This document shows positions 44,160 through 54,220 of a DNA stretch of 64,000 nucleotides, piece after piece. Position numbers and translations under genes: made by a program. The notes below the pieces were generated by a model that saw only the letters and a program-made list of their open reading frames with translations, did no database searches and had not been told where the DNA came from. The stretch lies in contig NC_066280.1 of the NCBI RefSeq assembly GCF_905404315.1, positions 12,409,001-12,473,000 on the forward strand. The letters are read 5' to 3'. The DNA is from Leptidea sinapis. Lineage: Eukaryota > Arthropoda > Insecta > Lepidoptera > Pieridae. Each line of letters begins with the position of its first letter. Within the stretch, counting starts at the first letter, position 1.

Positions 44160-44430
44160 ATATATAATTCTTTTGTATGTGTGTTGACAGTGAACTCCTC
44201 CTAAACAGATGGACCGATTTGAATGAATTTTTCTGTCTGTGTTCATATTTGAACTACCTTGGCTGAACTAAAATGGCTGGACCGATTTTTATGATTTTTT
44301 AGATTCTCAATACAATCCATATATAATTCTCCTGCGTATGTTAGTGATCTCCTAACGTCTGGACCGATTTTTCAAATTTAAGACGTGTGTACAGGACAAC
44401 GTCTGTCGGGTCCGGAAGTTATATATAATA
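44160..44430 (-). repeat. Interspersed repeat ending CGACAGACGTTG
   Basis: GGACCGATTTGAATGAATTT, GGACCGATTTTTATGATTTT and GACAACGTCTGTCGGGTC. The last is the complement of the starts at 1110 and 42652. It ends about 30-45 nt before the exon 10 acceptor, so the branch point of that intron probably lies in or next to repeat-derived sequence. Confidence 0.6.
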
Positions 44431-44460
44431 TAGAATAAGCAATTATATTTTGTGATACAG

Positions 44461-44687
44461 ATAAAAACAGTATTCCTGCAATGGTTGCCCTGGATACTGC
44501 GGATGTCGAGGCCGGGAAAGAAGATCACTCGGAAGACAATAATGATGTCGAATCGAATGAGGGAACTGGAGCTTAAGGAGCGATCGTCAAAGTCACTGCT
44601 GGCTAACGTTTTGGACATTGATGATGATTTCAGACACGTTCCACCACCACCGAATAGCACTGCTTCGACTGGAAACTTGGGACCTGG
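44461..44687 (+). CDS. nAChRalpha6: nAChR alpha6 exon 10 (cytoplasmic loop)
   Basis: A 227-nt exon between GATACAG at 44460 and GTAACT at 44688, phase 0 to 2. It encodes IKTVFLQWLPWILRMSRPGK, KITRKTIMMSNRMRELELKE and RSSKSLLANVLDIDDDFRHV followed by PPPPNSTASTGNLGPG. This is the large intracellular loop between TM3 and TM4: an amphipathic FLQWLPWILRM start, a basic patch and a Pro run. It is the least conserved part of the family, but the first 60 residues are typical of alpha6. Confidence 0.96.
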
Positions 44688-44754
44688 GTAACTTTATACA
44701 TATATATTTATAACTTAACTAACTTAACTTTAGACTTTCTTAATGATTCCACAG

Positions 44755-44985
44755 AGTGGGAATGGAGCGACCTCCCTCAAGCAATTAAATAATAAGTTTA
44801 ATTGTAAAATATTACTTTGTAAACATATTTTTGATGAACAAAATAGCCCGCTGAGTTTGTTGCACCCATTCTTCTCAGGTCTGCGGCATTATTCTTGGAA
44901 TGGGTGGTAGTTTTTGACCTTTAATTAATGATGTGACTTATTTCCTATTTTGAAAAAAAAAAAAATTTGAATTTGAATATTTAAT
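44755..44985 (-). repeat. Interspersed repeat, family H, inverted 5' part
   Basis: AAAATAGCCCGCTGAGTTTGTTGC, TTCTCAGGTCTG, GGAATGGGTGGTAGTTTTTGAC and AAATTTGAATTTGAATATTT: complement of 13235-13420. Confidence 0.7.
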
Positions 44986-45056
44986 CCTTTTATCTAGAGG
45001 ACTATGCTACACCCTTAGATAATTTTGTACTTTTTATTGACCTCTTTTTTTAGCAA

Positions 45057-45203
45057 TGTGACAAAAGTGACATACAAATCGCGAGTGTAAGACGTAGCTT
45101 GTCACGCACACTAAAGTGATAAACCTGGCCTGTTTTCATCGGTTGTCTAGCAGCAAGAGGCTCTATCTAGACGTATAAATTATCTTTATATCAATGTCGT
45201 ATC
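45057..45203 (-). repeat. ATACGTCTA-end element, inverted partial copy
   Basis: Complement of 23390-23520: ATACAAATCGCGAGTGTAAG, CTAAAGTGATAAACCTGGCC, CTAGACGTATAAATTATCT. Only one end of the element is present. Confidence 0.6.
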
Positions 45204-45534
45204 GTCGAATAAAACAAAATGATGTGTACATAATGTTTAAAGGACCTGGATTATTTGTTAATATGTCATGGTGCAGAAATCATGGTTGGCTCAACAACAC
45301 AGACATTCTTAATGTATCCCATACCGGTGTCAAATAAACGGTTTTGTGCAGAAGACTATATTTTTAACCGAAAAATGAAATAAAACAATATTTTAATAAA
45401 TAGTAGTTAAAAAAACTAAATAACACGCTTTTTATAGAAAACCAAGCTTAAAAATAGAAATTTATTTTGAACATGAATTCCTGCCTTATAATTATATAAA
45501 AATTATATAAAGTACCAAAAATCTTATTTTGCAA

Positions 45535-45988
45535 TTTTTTTTTTATGGAATAGGAGGACAAACGAGCGTACGGGTCACCTGTTGTTAAGTGATCACCGCC
45601 GCCCACAATCTCTTGCAACACCAGAGGAATCACAGGAGCGTTGCCGGCCTTTAAGGAAGGTGTACGCGCTTTTTTTGAAGGAACCCATGTCGTATCGTCC
45701 CGGAAACACCGCACAAGGAAGCTCATTCCACAGCTTTGTAGTACGTGGAAGAAAGCTCCTTGAAAACCGCACTGTGGAGGACCGCCACACATCCAGATGG
45801 TGAGGATGATATCCTTACTTGTGGCGTGTCGTGCGAAGGTGGAGTTCGGCGGCAGGAATCATGTTAAACAGCTCTTCGGAACACTCCCCGTGTTAAATGC
45901 GGTAGAAGACACACAATGAAGCGACGTGTCTACGCAACGGCAAGTGATCCAGCCGTTCACAGAGCACTGGGTCCCCGATAATTCGAAA
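45535..45988 (-). mobile_element. 5'-truncated LINE, same family as 38075-40208, antisense
   Basis: Begins with a T run (complement of the A tail), then matches the last ~455 nt of the large LINE in reverse. Partial frames remain on the minus strand (MWRSSTVRFSRSFLPRTTKL...). It lies in the intron between exons 10 and 11. Confidence 0.88.
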
Positions 45989-46019
45989 TAAATTGAGAAA
46001 TGGAATAATTTTATCAGAT

Positions 46020-46160
46020 TAATATATAGTCATCGGTCCTCGATAAATCTACGAAATTTAAACGAAATCTGGCCGCTTAAAGAGGGTCAATCGCGCCCCA
46101 ATGAGTCGGTTCCAAACAAGCATACATACAGGTGAAGCTAATAAAAAGCGTGTAAAAACA
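46020..46160 (+). repeat. Interspersed repeat (GTCATCGGTCC family), copy 2
   Basis: GTCATCGGTCCTCGATAAAT, CCGCTTAAAGAGGGTCAA, AGTCGGTTCCAAAC, GGTGAAGCTAATAAAAAGCG. Same order as 19471-19600. Confidence 0.65.
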
Positions 46161-46344
46161 TCAGATAATATTAATTATTTAAAATTTTATAAGAGCCAGC
46201 TACAAAGCTTCTGATGAAAGAGAGAAAGAGTATGAGCTTAATTAATTTCAGCCACGATTAATAAAAGCTTGTTTCAAAAAAAAAAAAAACAAAATGATCG
46301 TCACATATCTCATATTTGATTGTAGCGTGTGGAACAATGTTGGA

Positions 46345-46692
46345 ATTGTGACAGGAATCGAGTCCTAACAGCTCTTCGGAACGCTCCCCCTTTTTTATGA
46401 AAATAAGGGACAAGACGAGCAGGTCGTTCAGCTGATGGTAATTGATATGCCCTGGCCATTACAATGCAGTGCCGCAGAGGATTATTGAAAAACCCAAAAA
46501 ATTCCTAGCGGCACTACAACTGCGCTCATAACCTTGAGATATACGATGTCAAGTCTCATTTGCCTAGCAATTTCACTAGCTACGGCGCCCTTCAGGCTGA
46601 AACACAATAATGCTTACACATTAGTGCTTCACGGCAGAAATAGGCGCCGTTGTGGTACCCATAATCTAACTGGCATCCTGTGCAGAAGAGCC
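46345..46692 (-). mobile_element. SINE B antisense, next to a LINE scrap
   Basis: At 46350-46389, AACAGCTCTTCGGAACGCTCC is the complement of the LINE segment near 39845-39870. SINE B follows in antisense from CTTTTTTATGAAAATAAGGG to 46692, with its palindrome and the AGCTACGGCGCCCTTCAG block intact but the last bases altered. The pair suggests one insertion into another. Confidence 0.82.
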
Positions 46693-46855
46693 ACAATGAT
46701 GAGACATCAGCTCTACTCAAGGCCTTTCAATGAAAAGGGATCATGCTGTTAGCATATTATTGGTTCCTGAGAATTCTCCATTAATTAGTGACTTCATTAA
46801 AAGTCAACTAAAATAATCATTTGTATTTAATATTTTATTTTTCTCAATCGAACAG

Positions 46856-47062
46856 AAGTTGTTCGATTTTCCGCTCAGACTTCCGGCGGTCGTTCGTGAG
46901 ACCGTCGACGATGGAGGACGTGGCCGGTGGTCTTGGAAGTCACCACCGGGAGCTGCACCTCATCCTACGGGAGCTTCAGTTTATCACCGCGAGGATGAAG
47001 AAAGCTGATGAAGAAGCTGAGCTCATTAGTGATTGGAAATTTGCGGCGATGGTTGTGGACAG
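46856..47062 (+). CDS. nAChRalpha6: nAChR alpha6 exon 11 (loop to pre-TM4)
   Basis: A 207-nt exon (if the first acceptor is used) ending at GTGAAT at 47063, phase 2 to 2. It encodes SCSIFRSDFRRSFVRPSTME, DVAGGLGSHHRELHLILREL and QFITARMKKADEEAELISDW KFAAMVVD plus AG of Arg. The RELHLILRELQFITARMKK helix before TM4 is strongly conserved. The acceptor reads AACAGAAG, so a second AG three bases on (start 46859) would drop one Ser. A SINE begins 22 nt after the donor. Confidence 0.96.
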
Positions 47063-47084
47063 GTGAATTGTAGGATTTGTACTT

Positions 47085-47378
47085 ATTTTTTTTTTTATAA
47101 AAAAAGGAACGGGGTGCTTGACGTCATGCTGATGGAAATAGATTACAATGTAGTGCCGCTCAGGATTCTTGAAAAATCCAAAAATTCTGAGCGGCACAAC
47201 AATTGCGCTCGTCACCTTAAGATGTTAAGTCTCATTTGCCCAGTAATTTCACTAGATATGGCGCCCTTCAGACCGAAATACAGTAAAGTTTACACATTAC
47301 TACTTCAGGGCAGAAATAGGCGCCGTTGTGGTACCCATATTCCAGCCGGCATCTTGTGTAATGGATCCTCCCAATGGT
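47085..47378 (-). mobile_element. SINE B antisense, 22 nt after the exon 11 donor
   Basis: Starts at a run of 10 or more T (47086-47097), then AAGGAACGGGGTGCTTGACG and the rest of the family inverted to CTCCCAATGGT. The T run places a long U stretch just past the 5' splice site of exon 11 in the pre-mRNA. The 115-codon frame through the exon and SINE is chance. Confidence 0.88.
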
Positions 47379-48309
47379 AAACTTGACGTAATTTTATTGT
47401 ATATCCAACAAATATACTTTAAAATGATAATTCATAAAAATAAAAATTACGGGTTGCACTCCGGGAGTGCCGGTAGAAGTGAAATCTTGAAAATTAACTA
47501 TGTGCATTTTGAATTATTTCGCAAGAATTGCTTTATTTATTAGTAAAAAAATAACTAGCATTTATGTGGTTAAATAATATTATAATATTAAAAATAGCAA
47601 TTTATATTACATAATAAATTTAACACATCAGAACTATTATAATTATTTAACATTAAAAAGTTTACTCTCAGAAAATTCAACTTATCCATAATTTCAACGA
47701 TTGTCTTACGAATTTTCATATAGGCGTGTGTTTCATATAAACGTGTCCTGACGGGAGTTTAGCATTTTATACTCATCCCAATAATGTGCTCAACGCCGCC
47801 AAAGAAGTTTTTATTTCAATAAAAATATTATATTAATACGAAGCGATTTCTTACAGAAATGATCCATGATAAATTTTCCAAAAATCCAACATTAGTGAAG
47901 CAGGTCTTTCAAATAAATCAATGTCTTTTAAAACACGGGTTAAGAGCGTTGGGGGCGTAACCTCCGTGAGGCTCGGGTTCAAATGAAACGTGAAGTTTTC
48001 TCGTTTCTAATAATATGCCATTCAAAGAGTTTTATATACCAACTCCCTTATTCATAATGGCCTGCTTGCTTAAAACAGCTGCTACAGATTGTTATTTTTC
48101 ATTCTGACTTAGGTCAATAAAAGAAGAGTGAGAATTAGCAATGCTTTAAGTTAGCAAACTATTATGAATAAGAGGGTTAGTATTTAATATCCACTAAACA
48201 TTGCGATAAGTGTGCGTTTGACAAAAACTAAAAAAATTCAAATTTTCTTTCTAATTAAACATCTTCAAGTTTTTTGCTCCCTCTCAATAATTAGGTTTGC
48301 CATCTTTAA
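47379..48309 (+). other. Intron between exons 11 and 12, first part
   Basis: No exon or certain repeat. At 47450-47480 CGGGTTGCACTCCGGGAGTGCCGG contains the stem GCACTC CGG GAGTGC. Confidence 0.4.
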
Positions 48310-48700
48310 AAACAAAATCTTGCGTTCCGTGCGAACGCTCGTCCAGTGACCCAACCGTTCGAGTGACGTCAACATTCTTAAATCTCGATATATCTTTGTT
48401 CAATTCTAAGGCTGTGGCTTCATCTACAGGATCTACTTTACAGTTGATAACATGCTCAACCCCAATATTTGCATATGAGGAAATTGACTCTTTCAAATCT
48501 AAACAATTTATAATTTTTTGAAGTGACAGCCCTCACTTATGGGAATAATTACACAAATTAAATTACATAACAAAAAAACCCGCAACCTCTCGCATTCCGT
48601 GCCGCTCAATCCCGCATAATTTGTTAATAAATTTGTTTTTTCAAATTTAATTTGAATAATTATTCCCAGAAGTGAGGGTATTCACTTTAACAAAAAAATA
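48310..48700 (+). repeat. Interspersed repeat, family K, two further copies
   Basis: GCGTTCCGTGCGAACGCTCG, CAACCGTTCGAGTGACGTCA at 48320-48370 and CTCTCGCATTCCGTGCCGC at 48590. Each is followed by AGTGAGGG.. or its equivalent. At 48525 CAGCCCTCACTTATGGGAAT is inverted relative to AATTATTCCCAGAAGTGAGGG at 48657. Partly tandem, partly inverted arrangement. Confidence 0.55.
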
Positions 48701-49341
48701 ACAAACTTTTATGTATGCCATCATCATAATACTGATGACCTTACCCAAATGTATAATATCCTTATAATATTTAAGACGTCCAAATACGTTTATTGCAGTA
48801 ATTTTCAGATATTTCCCTTTTTCTAAAGAAAATAACAATTTAAGTAGCATTGACTAATTTAAATTAACGATCTATTTAAGATTAGCAAATTGACACATAA
48901 TTTACGAATGAAATATCTTTTATTAATTTTATAATTTCCATAACTAACCTAACGATATGCAGAACAATACTTACACACGATTGCAAAAAAAAAATTATGA
49001 AAGCACACTTAATTTACTACTAATAACTTTTTTTTAATAATGTAGACCTGTTTTTTGTAAAAGCTACAATTTGAAAAAAAAATATGTTAATATAAATAAT
49101 TAAAAAAAAATGTTGTACACTCATGTTTAGTATTGTCTTAAGCTCTACTTTTTAATTTTTTACTTAACTCATGTTGAATAAGTTAAGCCATACCTATTTG
49201 TTTCTATAAAATTGAATAATAACACAACACAAAAATTAACATGTATGAGAACACATTATAACCTATTATTTTTATTAACTGTTAGTGATAATATGTTGAG
49301 AAAACAACTAAAACTAAACTAAAACTCATTATGTTTCACAG
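48701..49341 (+). other. Intron before exon 12
   Basis: A+T-rich; no feature recognised except the exon 12 acceptor (TTATGTTTCACAG). Confidence 0.5.
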
Positions 49342-49426
49342 GTTTTGCCTCTTCGTGTTCACATTATTCACAATAATCGCAACCGTGGCAGTTCTTCTGT
49401 CAGCTCCCCATATCATCGTTCAGTGA
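49342..49426 (+). CDS. nAChRalpha6: nAChR alpha6 exon 12 (TM4, C-terminus, stop)
   Basis: Begins after TTTCACAG at 49341; its first base completes Arg. It encodes FCLFVFTLFTIIATVAVLLS APHIIVQ then TGA at 49424-49426. This is TM4 and the short extracellular tail; APHIIVQ is the characteristic end of insect alpha6 subunits. It closes the reading frame exactly in phase with exons 2 to 11 (1463 nt in total with one exon 3 and one exon 8), which supports all the exon boundaries proposed. Confidence 0.97.
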
Positions 49427-51615
49427 AGATAATCATTTGATATTACATTTCTTCGAGAGAACTATTATTAGTCGTAGTTCTAAGTTATATTCATGTACTA
49501 TAACTATTTTAATCGGATTCGACGATCATACGCACACGAATCGGTATAATCTAGTCGAAAGACGGTAAATATAAACTTCGTCATATATTATTAAGTACAT
49601 CATATTTATAAACAAATTGTGATCTTATGTAGTAATATACAAAATGGTGTTAATGATTTGTTAAAGTATTAGAAGTTATAGTATAATTGAAGTTGTCATT
49701 GGTATTTTCATCGTTTTTAGGAAATAGTTCGTCTGGTTCTTTATATTAATTGAAATTTATATAACCACGATTTAAAAAAAATCAAATATAAATTTTATTT
49801 CCATAAAGTTTATAACTAAGTTTATAATTTATTCATTGAACAAGACTCAAACAATAGTTATTACCATCTAATTCATAATACAATGCTCAAACTGTATCAT
49901 ATTTTGATATTGTAGCTAACCTTAAAGTTATTGAACGAAATTTACTCGGGATCCTAAATAGTTTGCGATAAAGGAAAAAATGGGATCATTGACTATAACA
50001 TTACCTTAGATAAGTAATGTGTATAGGCTATCAAATATTATTAGAAGTCGTATAGCTTGTGGCTTAGATCGCGTTATAGGAAATTTTATATCGGATTCAG
50101 TCCTATTATCAGAAATTGGTTGTTGGGTAAAGGAAGTGAGTGTTTTTTGTGTATTTAGACTCAAATAATGGACCCATTATTATAGAATTGAGCCAATTAA
50201 AAAAAAAACTTTAATTTAGCCATTATTTACATCGCATCGGACATAATTGTCGTTTCCATTTCTATTTTCTTTTATTCAGAAAGAAGTGGACTGTATTCAA
50301 TGAAATACCAGAATAAGATCTCCACGGCGATTAGAAGACGTGCAGCTATAGTATGTATGGCTATGCATACTGGTTCGGCACCACCAAGTAATTAATAGAA
50401 AAAATTCATATAAACTAATAGCAATATAAATGTTTATTTGAAGTTATTTCAAAATGCAAAATTATTCCTCGTATGTTCAGTCGACGTGGTTAGATAGTAG
50501 CTAATAATATAGTATAACGTAGATATAGTTATATTAAAGATAGCTATATATAACGAAATTAATATTTATTCACGTTTTATCTATGTCCGTTCCTCAATTT
50601 CGCTCTTATAGGTGTCGTGATAGACTAGTTGTCGTGTCCCCGTTCTAGATAATCATTTCTGTACTATAAGAATGCTCACTTAATTAGTAATATATATTGT
50701 TAAAATGTTGTTTTATTTTTAAATATAATAGCTAAGTATAGCTATTATATTCGCCAATGTGCGTTAATGTATTTGTTGAAGTTCTTTCAGAGTTTTATTG
50801 AGTGATTACTATTTTATTGTGGTGATCGTAAGCTCAAGCTTATTAAGGTTTTATTTCTTTTAACTCAATTCTTAGTAACCGTTTGTTTAATAAAATAATA
50901 TGTTTGCTAATCGTAGTTAACGATTAAATTCGTGGAATTAGTAATTAGTGCCAAATTTTAGACTTTTAAGTTTGTAGTTGTTAAACGCTACGTGAAAATT
51001 TAATTATAATACGAAGTAGTATTTGTTAGTGCAATCTAAATATAATATTAAATCGCATTGGGTCGCGTCAATCGACGTACCAGCCAATCTTAAAACCTAG
51101 TATATTAATAAACTATAAATTAAAGGTTGTGAAACATTTATAATGTCAGTTGATGGCGTTCCAATGTTCGATAAATTATAAAGTTTTTAAATCGAGTAGA
51201 GGACGTCTACGATAAAAGATGTAAATTAAGAAATTAACAGTTTTGGGAAAGTATTATTAAAAACGTTTAAAATAATCGTATGCTCCGATTTTTTCTGCAT
51301 ATTATGTCTTCATTATCTTAATATTATTATTAACTTTTAACTACCAACTGGATTTGTTAGTAAGGTACCTCATAAGAGATTAGTATCGCTCTTAATTTAA
51401 GTAAATGAAGCTGCCATTTGTAATAATTTTTAACTACGCTCGCATCACTCTGATAGATAGGAACCAAATATAATCACGTTATTAAAATGTATATGTAATA
51501 ATATAACCGATTTAGATAGCTATTATCGTTAATTACAGTATCATTATGCTTGCTATATTTTGCCTGTTTTCTGTGTTAAGTAAATAAATATATGTTATTT
51601 AATGAGAAGCTGGAC
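49427..51615 (+). other. Probable 3' UTR of nAChR alpha6
   Basis: After the stop codon about 2.2 kb follow with no recognised transposon, unlike neighbouring DNA, which suits a long conserved 3' UTR. AATAAA signals occur at 50889-50894, 51107-51112 and 51583-51588. Which one is used cannot be told from sequence. Confidence 0.5.
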
Positions 51616-52859
51616 TTTTCATAGTAGTATCTGAGTTATTCGTTTGTTTGTCGTAACCATTTTGGACCAACCCAAAAATAATTTTATAAATTTTTCACAT
51701 TTTACTACTACCTTTTGCACAACAGAAACAGAATGCTTTAAAATTAAAACAGGTATTATAAAAATGAATTTTCTATTCTCAATTTCTCAATTTAATATAA
51801 GGTTTTATTATTGTTTTCAATTCCATAGCGTTCTTGCAATAATTTTTGTAATGATTTCTTATTGCGATATATTTTTGGATGTAAGTTAAAATGACAGTAT
51901 TTTTTCCATACTATTACAATTTCCTATAAATATTGTAATCAAAATAGTCATATTCAAAACGTTTCAAATGCAGTGTATTCTATTTGTAAAACTTTTATGC
52001 GACTTAATCTATTGAAAGACTACGAAGTTTAATTGGACTTCCCAACATATAGTTTAATACGAAGTAATGTGTGTTCATATTGTAGTCTGCTTTTATACAA
52101 TGTGACTTCTGAAGATCCAATTAATGTGGAGTGATTTTGTCGCTTTTGTGTTTGCCTGGAACAAGAGGTTCTCAAAGTAATCTGTGGGAACAATAGGAAG
52201 CAAATTGAGTAGGAAAACAAGATCAAACTGATACGATAAACAAAATGTAATCTCATAGAAGCACTGCTCCAAGATAGAGTTAAACGAAACATCTTTTGTA
52301 CATTTATCAAAAGACTTTAAAATTTCGAACGTCATTTTCTTTATCAAACATTATTCTATAGTTTGTTCATTTATATGCTCAATTTTCTTGATTTACATAT
52401 GTTTGAAATGGATCAAAATCGTTTGCACTTATCAATCAAGATACATTTATACATAAATATTTATAATTAAATCACATATAATAATTGTCAAATTATGTTC
52501 CTTTGGCTCAACCATAGTCGAATCAATTAAAGAATAATTAAATTGACTGCAGGTAAGATAAAATAAAACCGATAATGTAAGTTTGTAAAGCCCTTGTGGA
52601 GGTTTTTATAATATGACATTAAAGAGGAAAATAAATTTGTAAAAATATTTAAATGCAACGGGTAAGACGGTTACTCGTTAAATTGATTATCGTAAGTAGA
52701 AATCAATTTGTATTAAAATTAAAATTAAAACAATCTGATTTATAAATAGTTGTTTTATTTGAGTGCCTGCGTTTTTGTATTTTATATGGATGTGATGAAT
52801 ATGGAGTGTCTGTATTTATGAAGTAAAGTTTTCATTGGCCTGATTTCATTCACGCTGAA
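51616..52859. other. Downstream stretch with no recognised gene
   Basis: Two overlapping minus-strand frames (52029-52347) include FCLSYQFDLVFLLNLLPIV. I cannot match them to a family, and no splice context or codon conservation is evident. Old transposon coding remains are possible. Confidence 0.35.
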
Positions 52860-52871
52860 TTTGATATATTC

Positions 52872-53008
52872 TGTATGGAAAAGGAGGACAAACGAGCGTA
52901 TGGCTCATCTGATGTTAAGTGGGTACCCATGTCGTATCGTCCCCGAAACAATGCACAAGAAAGCTCATTCCACAGCTTTGTAGTATTACTAAGATAGCTC
53001 CTTGAACA
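52872..53008 (-). mobile_element. LINE 3' fragment with internal deletion
   Basis: GGAGGACAAACGAGCGTATG then GTACCCATGTCGTATCGTCC and CTCATTCCACAGCTTTGTAG are complements of the large LINE's end. The segment between (about 90 nt in 45535-45988) is missing. Confidence 0.8.
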
Positions 53009-53085
53009 TGGTGGTAAGTTGACAGTAAGTTGTTTTTAACTGCTGTTTTCAACATCGATGTCATGCAGCCAACATTGTCTGTGAT

Positions 53086-53398
53086 GTTTTTTTTATAAAA
53101 ATAAGGGACGAGACGCGAAGGTAACGCCCTGGTCACGGTTGAAACGCCCTGCCCGTATCAATGCAGTGCTGCTCAGGATTGTTGAAAAACCCAAAATATA
53201 TGAGCGGCACTACAATTACGCTCGTCACCTTGTGACATAAGATGTTAAGTCACATTTGCTCAGTAATTTCAGTAGCTACGGCGCCCTTTAGACCGTAATA
53301 CAATAATGCTTACACATAACTGCTGAACAGCAGAAATAGGCGCCGTTGTGGTAACCATTATCTAGTCGGCATCCTGTGCAAAGGAGCCTCCCACTGGT
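53086..53398 (-). mobile_element. SINE B, full length, antisense
   Basis: From TTTTTTTTATAAAAATAAGG to CAAAGGAGCCTCCCACTGGT with all family landmarks. The palindrome arms are slightly mutated. Confidence 0.87.
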
Positions 53399-53689
53399 GT
53401 TGTTATGGTATTGTTTACCTATTTATAATTGACTATGCTATAATTTCGCCAAAAGCACACTTGTTTTGATGCTACAGACAACTAAATCGAGGCTAGGAAT
53501 GTTAGGTTCAGAGAAATATTAGGTAATGTCATGTTTAAATCATTAGATTAAACCATTTGATTTATATTTTATAACTTTCAATTTATCTGCGTTGGCTGTA
53601 TGGGTGTACCTTTGCCATTCCTTGAAGAAAATATAAAACCACTCACCAGAGATAAGCATACAATACGTTTCCCGCCTATTTAAGCAGCC

Positions 53690-53850
53690 TTAATAAACTT
53701 CGTGGCCAATCGCAATACTGTAATTAGTTCTACTTCAAACTTATGTCAAATGACTGCACTTTTCATACTTAACTAAATTTCAATTTTTAGTGAGGCAGTC
53801 CCGCCTCTTATTAAGTAATATTTACATCCTCTTTGATTTAAGCGGCAACT
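53690..53850 (+). repeat. Interspersed repeat, family F, partial copy
   Basis: CGTGGCCAATCGCAATACTG, CTTATGTCAAATGACTGCAC, CCGCCTCTTATTAAGTAATA match the 3' half of 29540-29690. Confidence 0.6.
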
Positions 53851-54220
53851 CGAAAACATGTGACATAATACTGCCCTGTCACACCTTGCAAGATTGGGTA
53901 TTGTTGAGAATAAAATTTGCCCACATTGCAATTCAAATGAAGGAACTATGGACCACCTTATTTTCGACTGCCAAACATTTCTGATTGACAGACTTGTGCT
54001 GTCTAGTGAAATCAGTGACTTCAAAATTTTATGTGATTCTTTATCCCGCCCGCCTCCGTTGATCAATTATTAAGAGACAAAAGAAGTTATAAACCATTAT
54101 ATAAATATATTAAGAATACAATTATTATAACATTATGAAATAAAGTGAAGTGATACGTGAACTGTGAAATGAAAAGTATACATATTTAGATAATAAAAAA
54201 AGACTTGACTTAAAGGTCTT
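53851..54220 (+). mobile_element. LINE C-terminal zinc-knuckle fragment
   Basis: The plus strand reads ALSHLARLGIVENKICPHC then NSNEGTMDHLIFDC and on to a stop at 54071-54073. The CPHC-x8-H-x4-C motif is the C-terminal zinc knuckle found after the reverse transcriptase or RNase H of several non-LTR families. It is followed by an A-rich 3' end (AATAAAAAAAGACTTGAC). A different family from the large LINE. Confidence 0.75.

Noticed and set aside
52029..52347. Minus-strand frames of 93 and 84 codons
   Set aside because: They overlap in different frames, have no recognisable motif and no start or splice context; left as undecided sequence.
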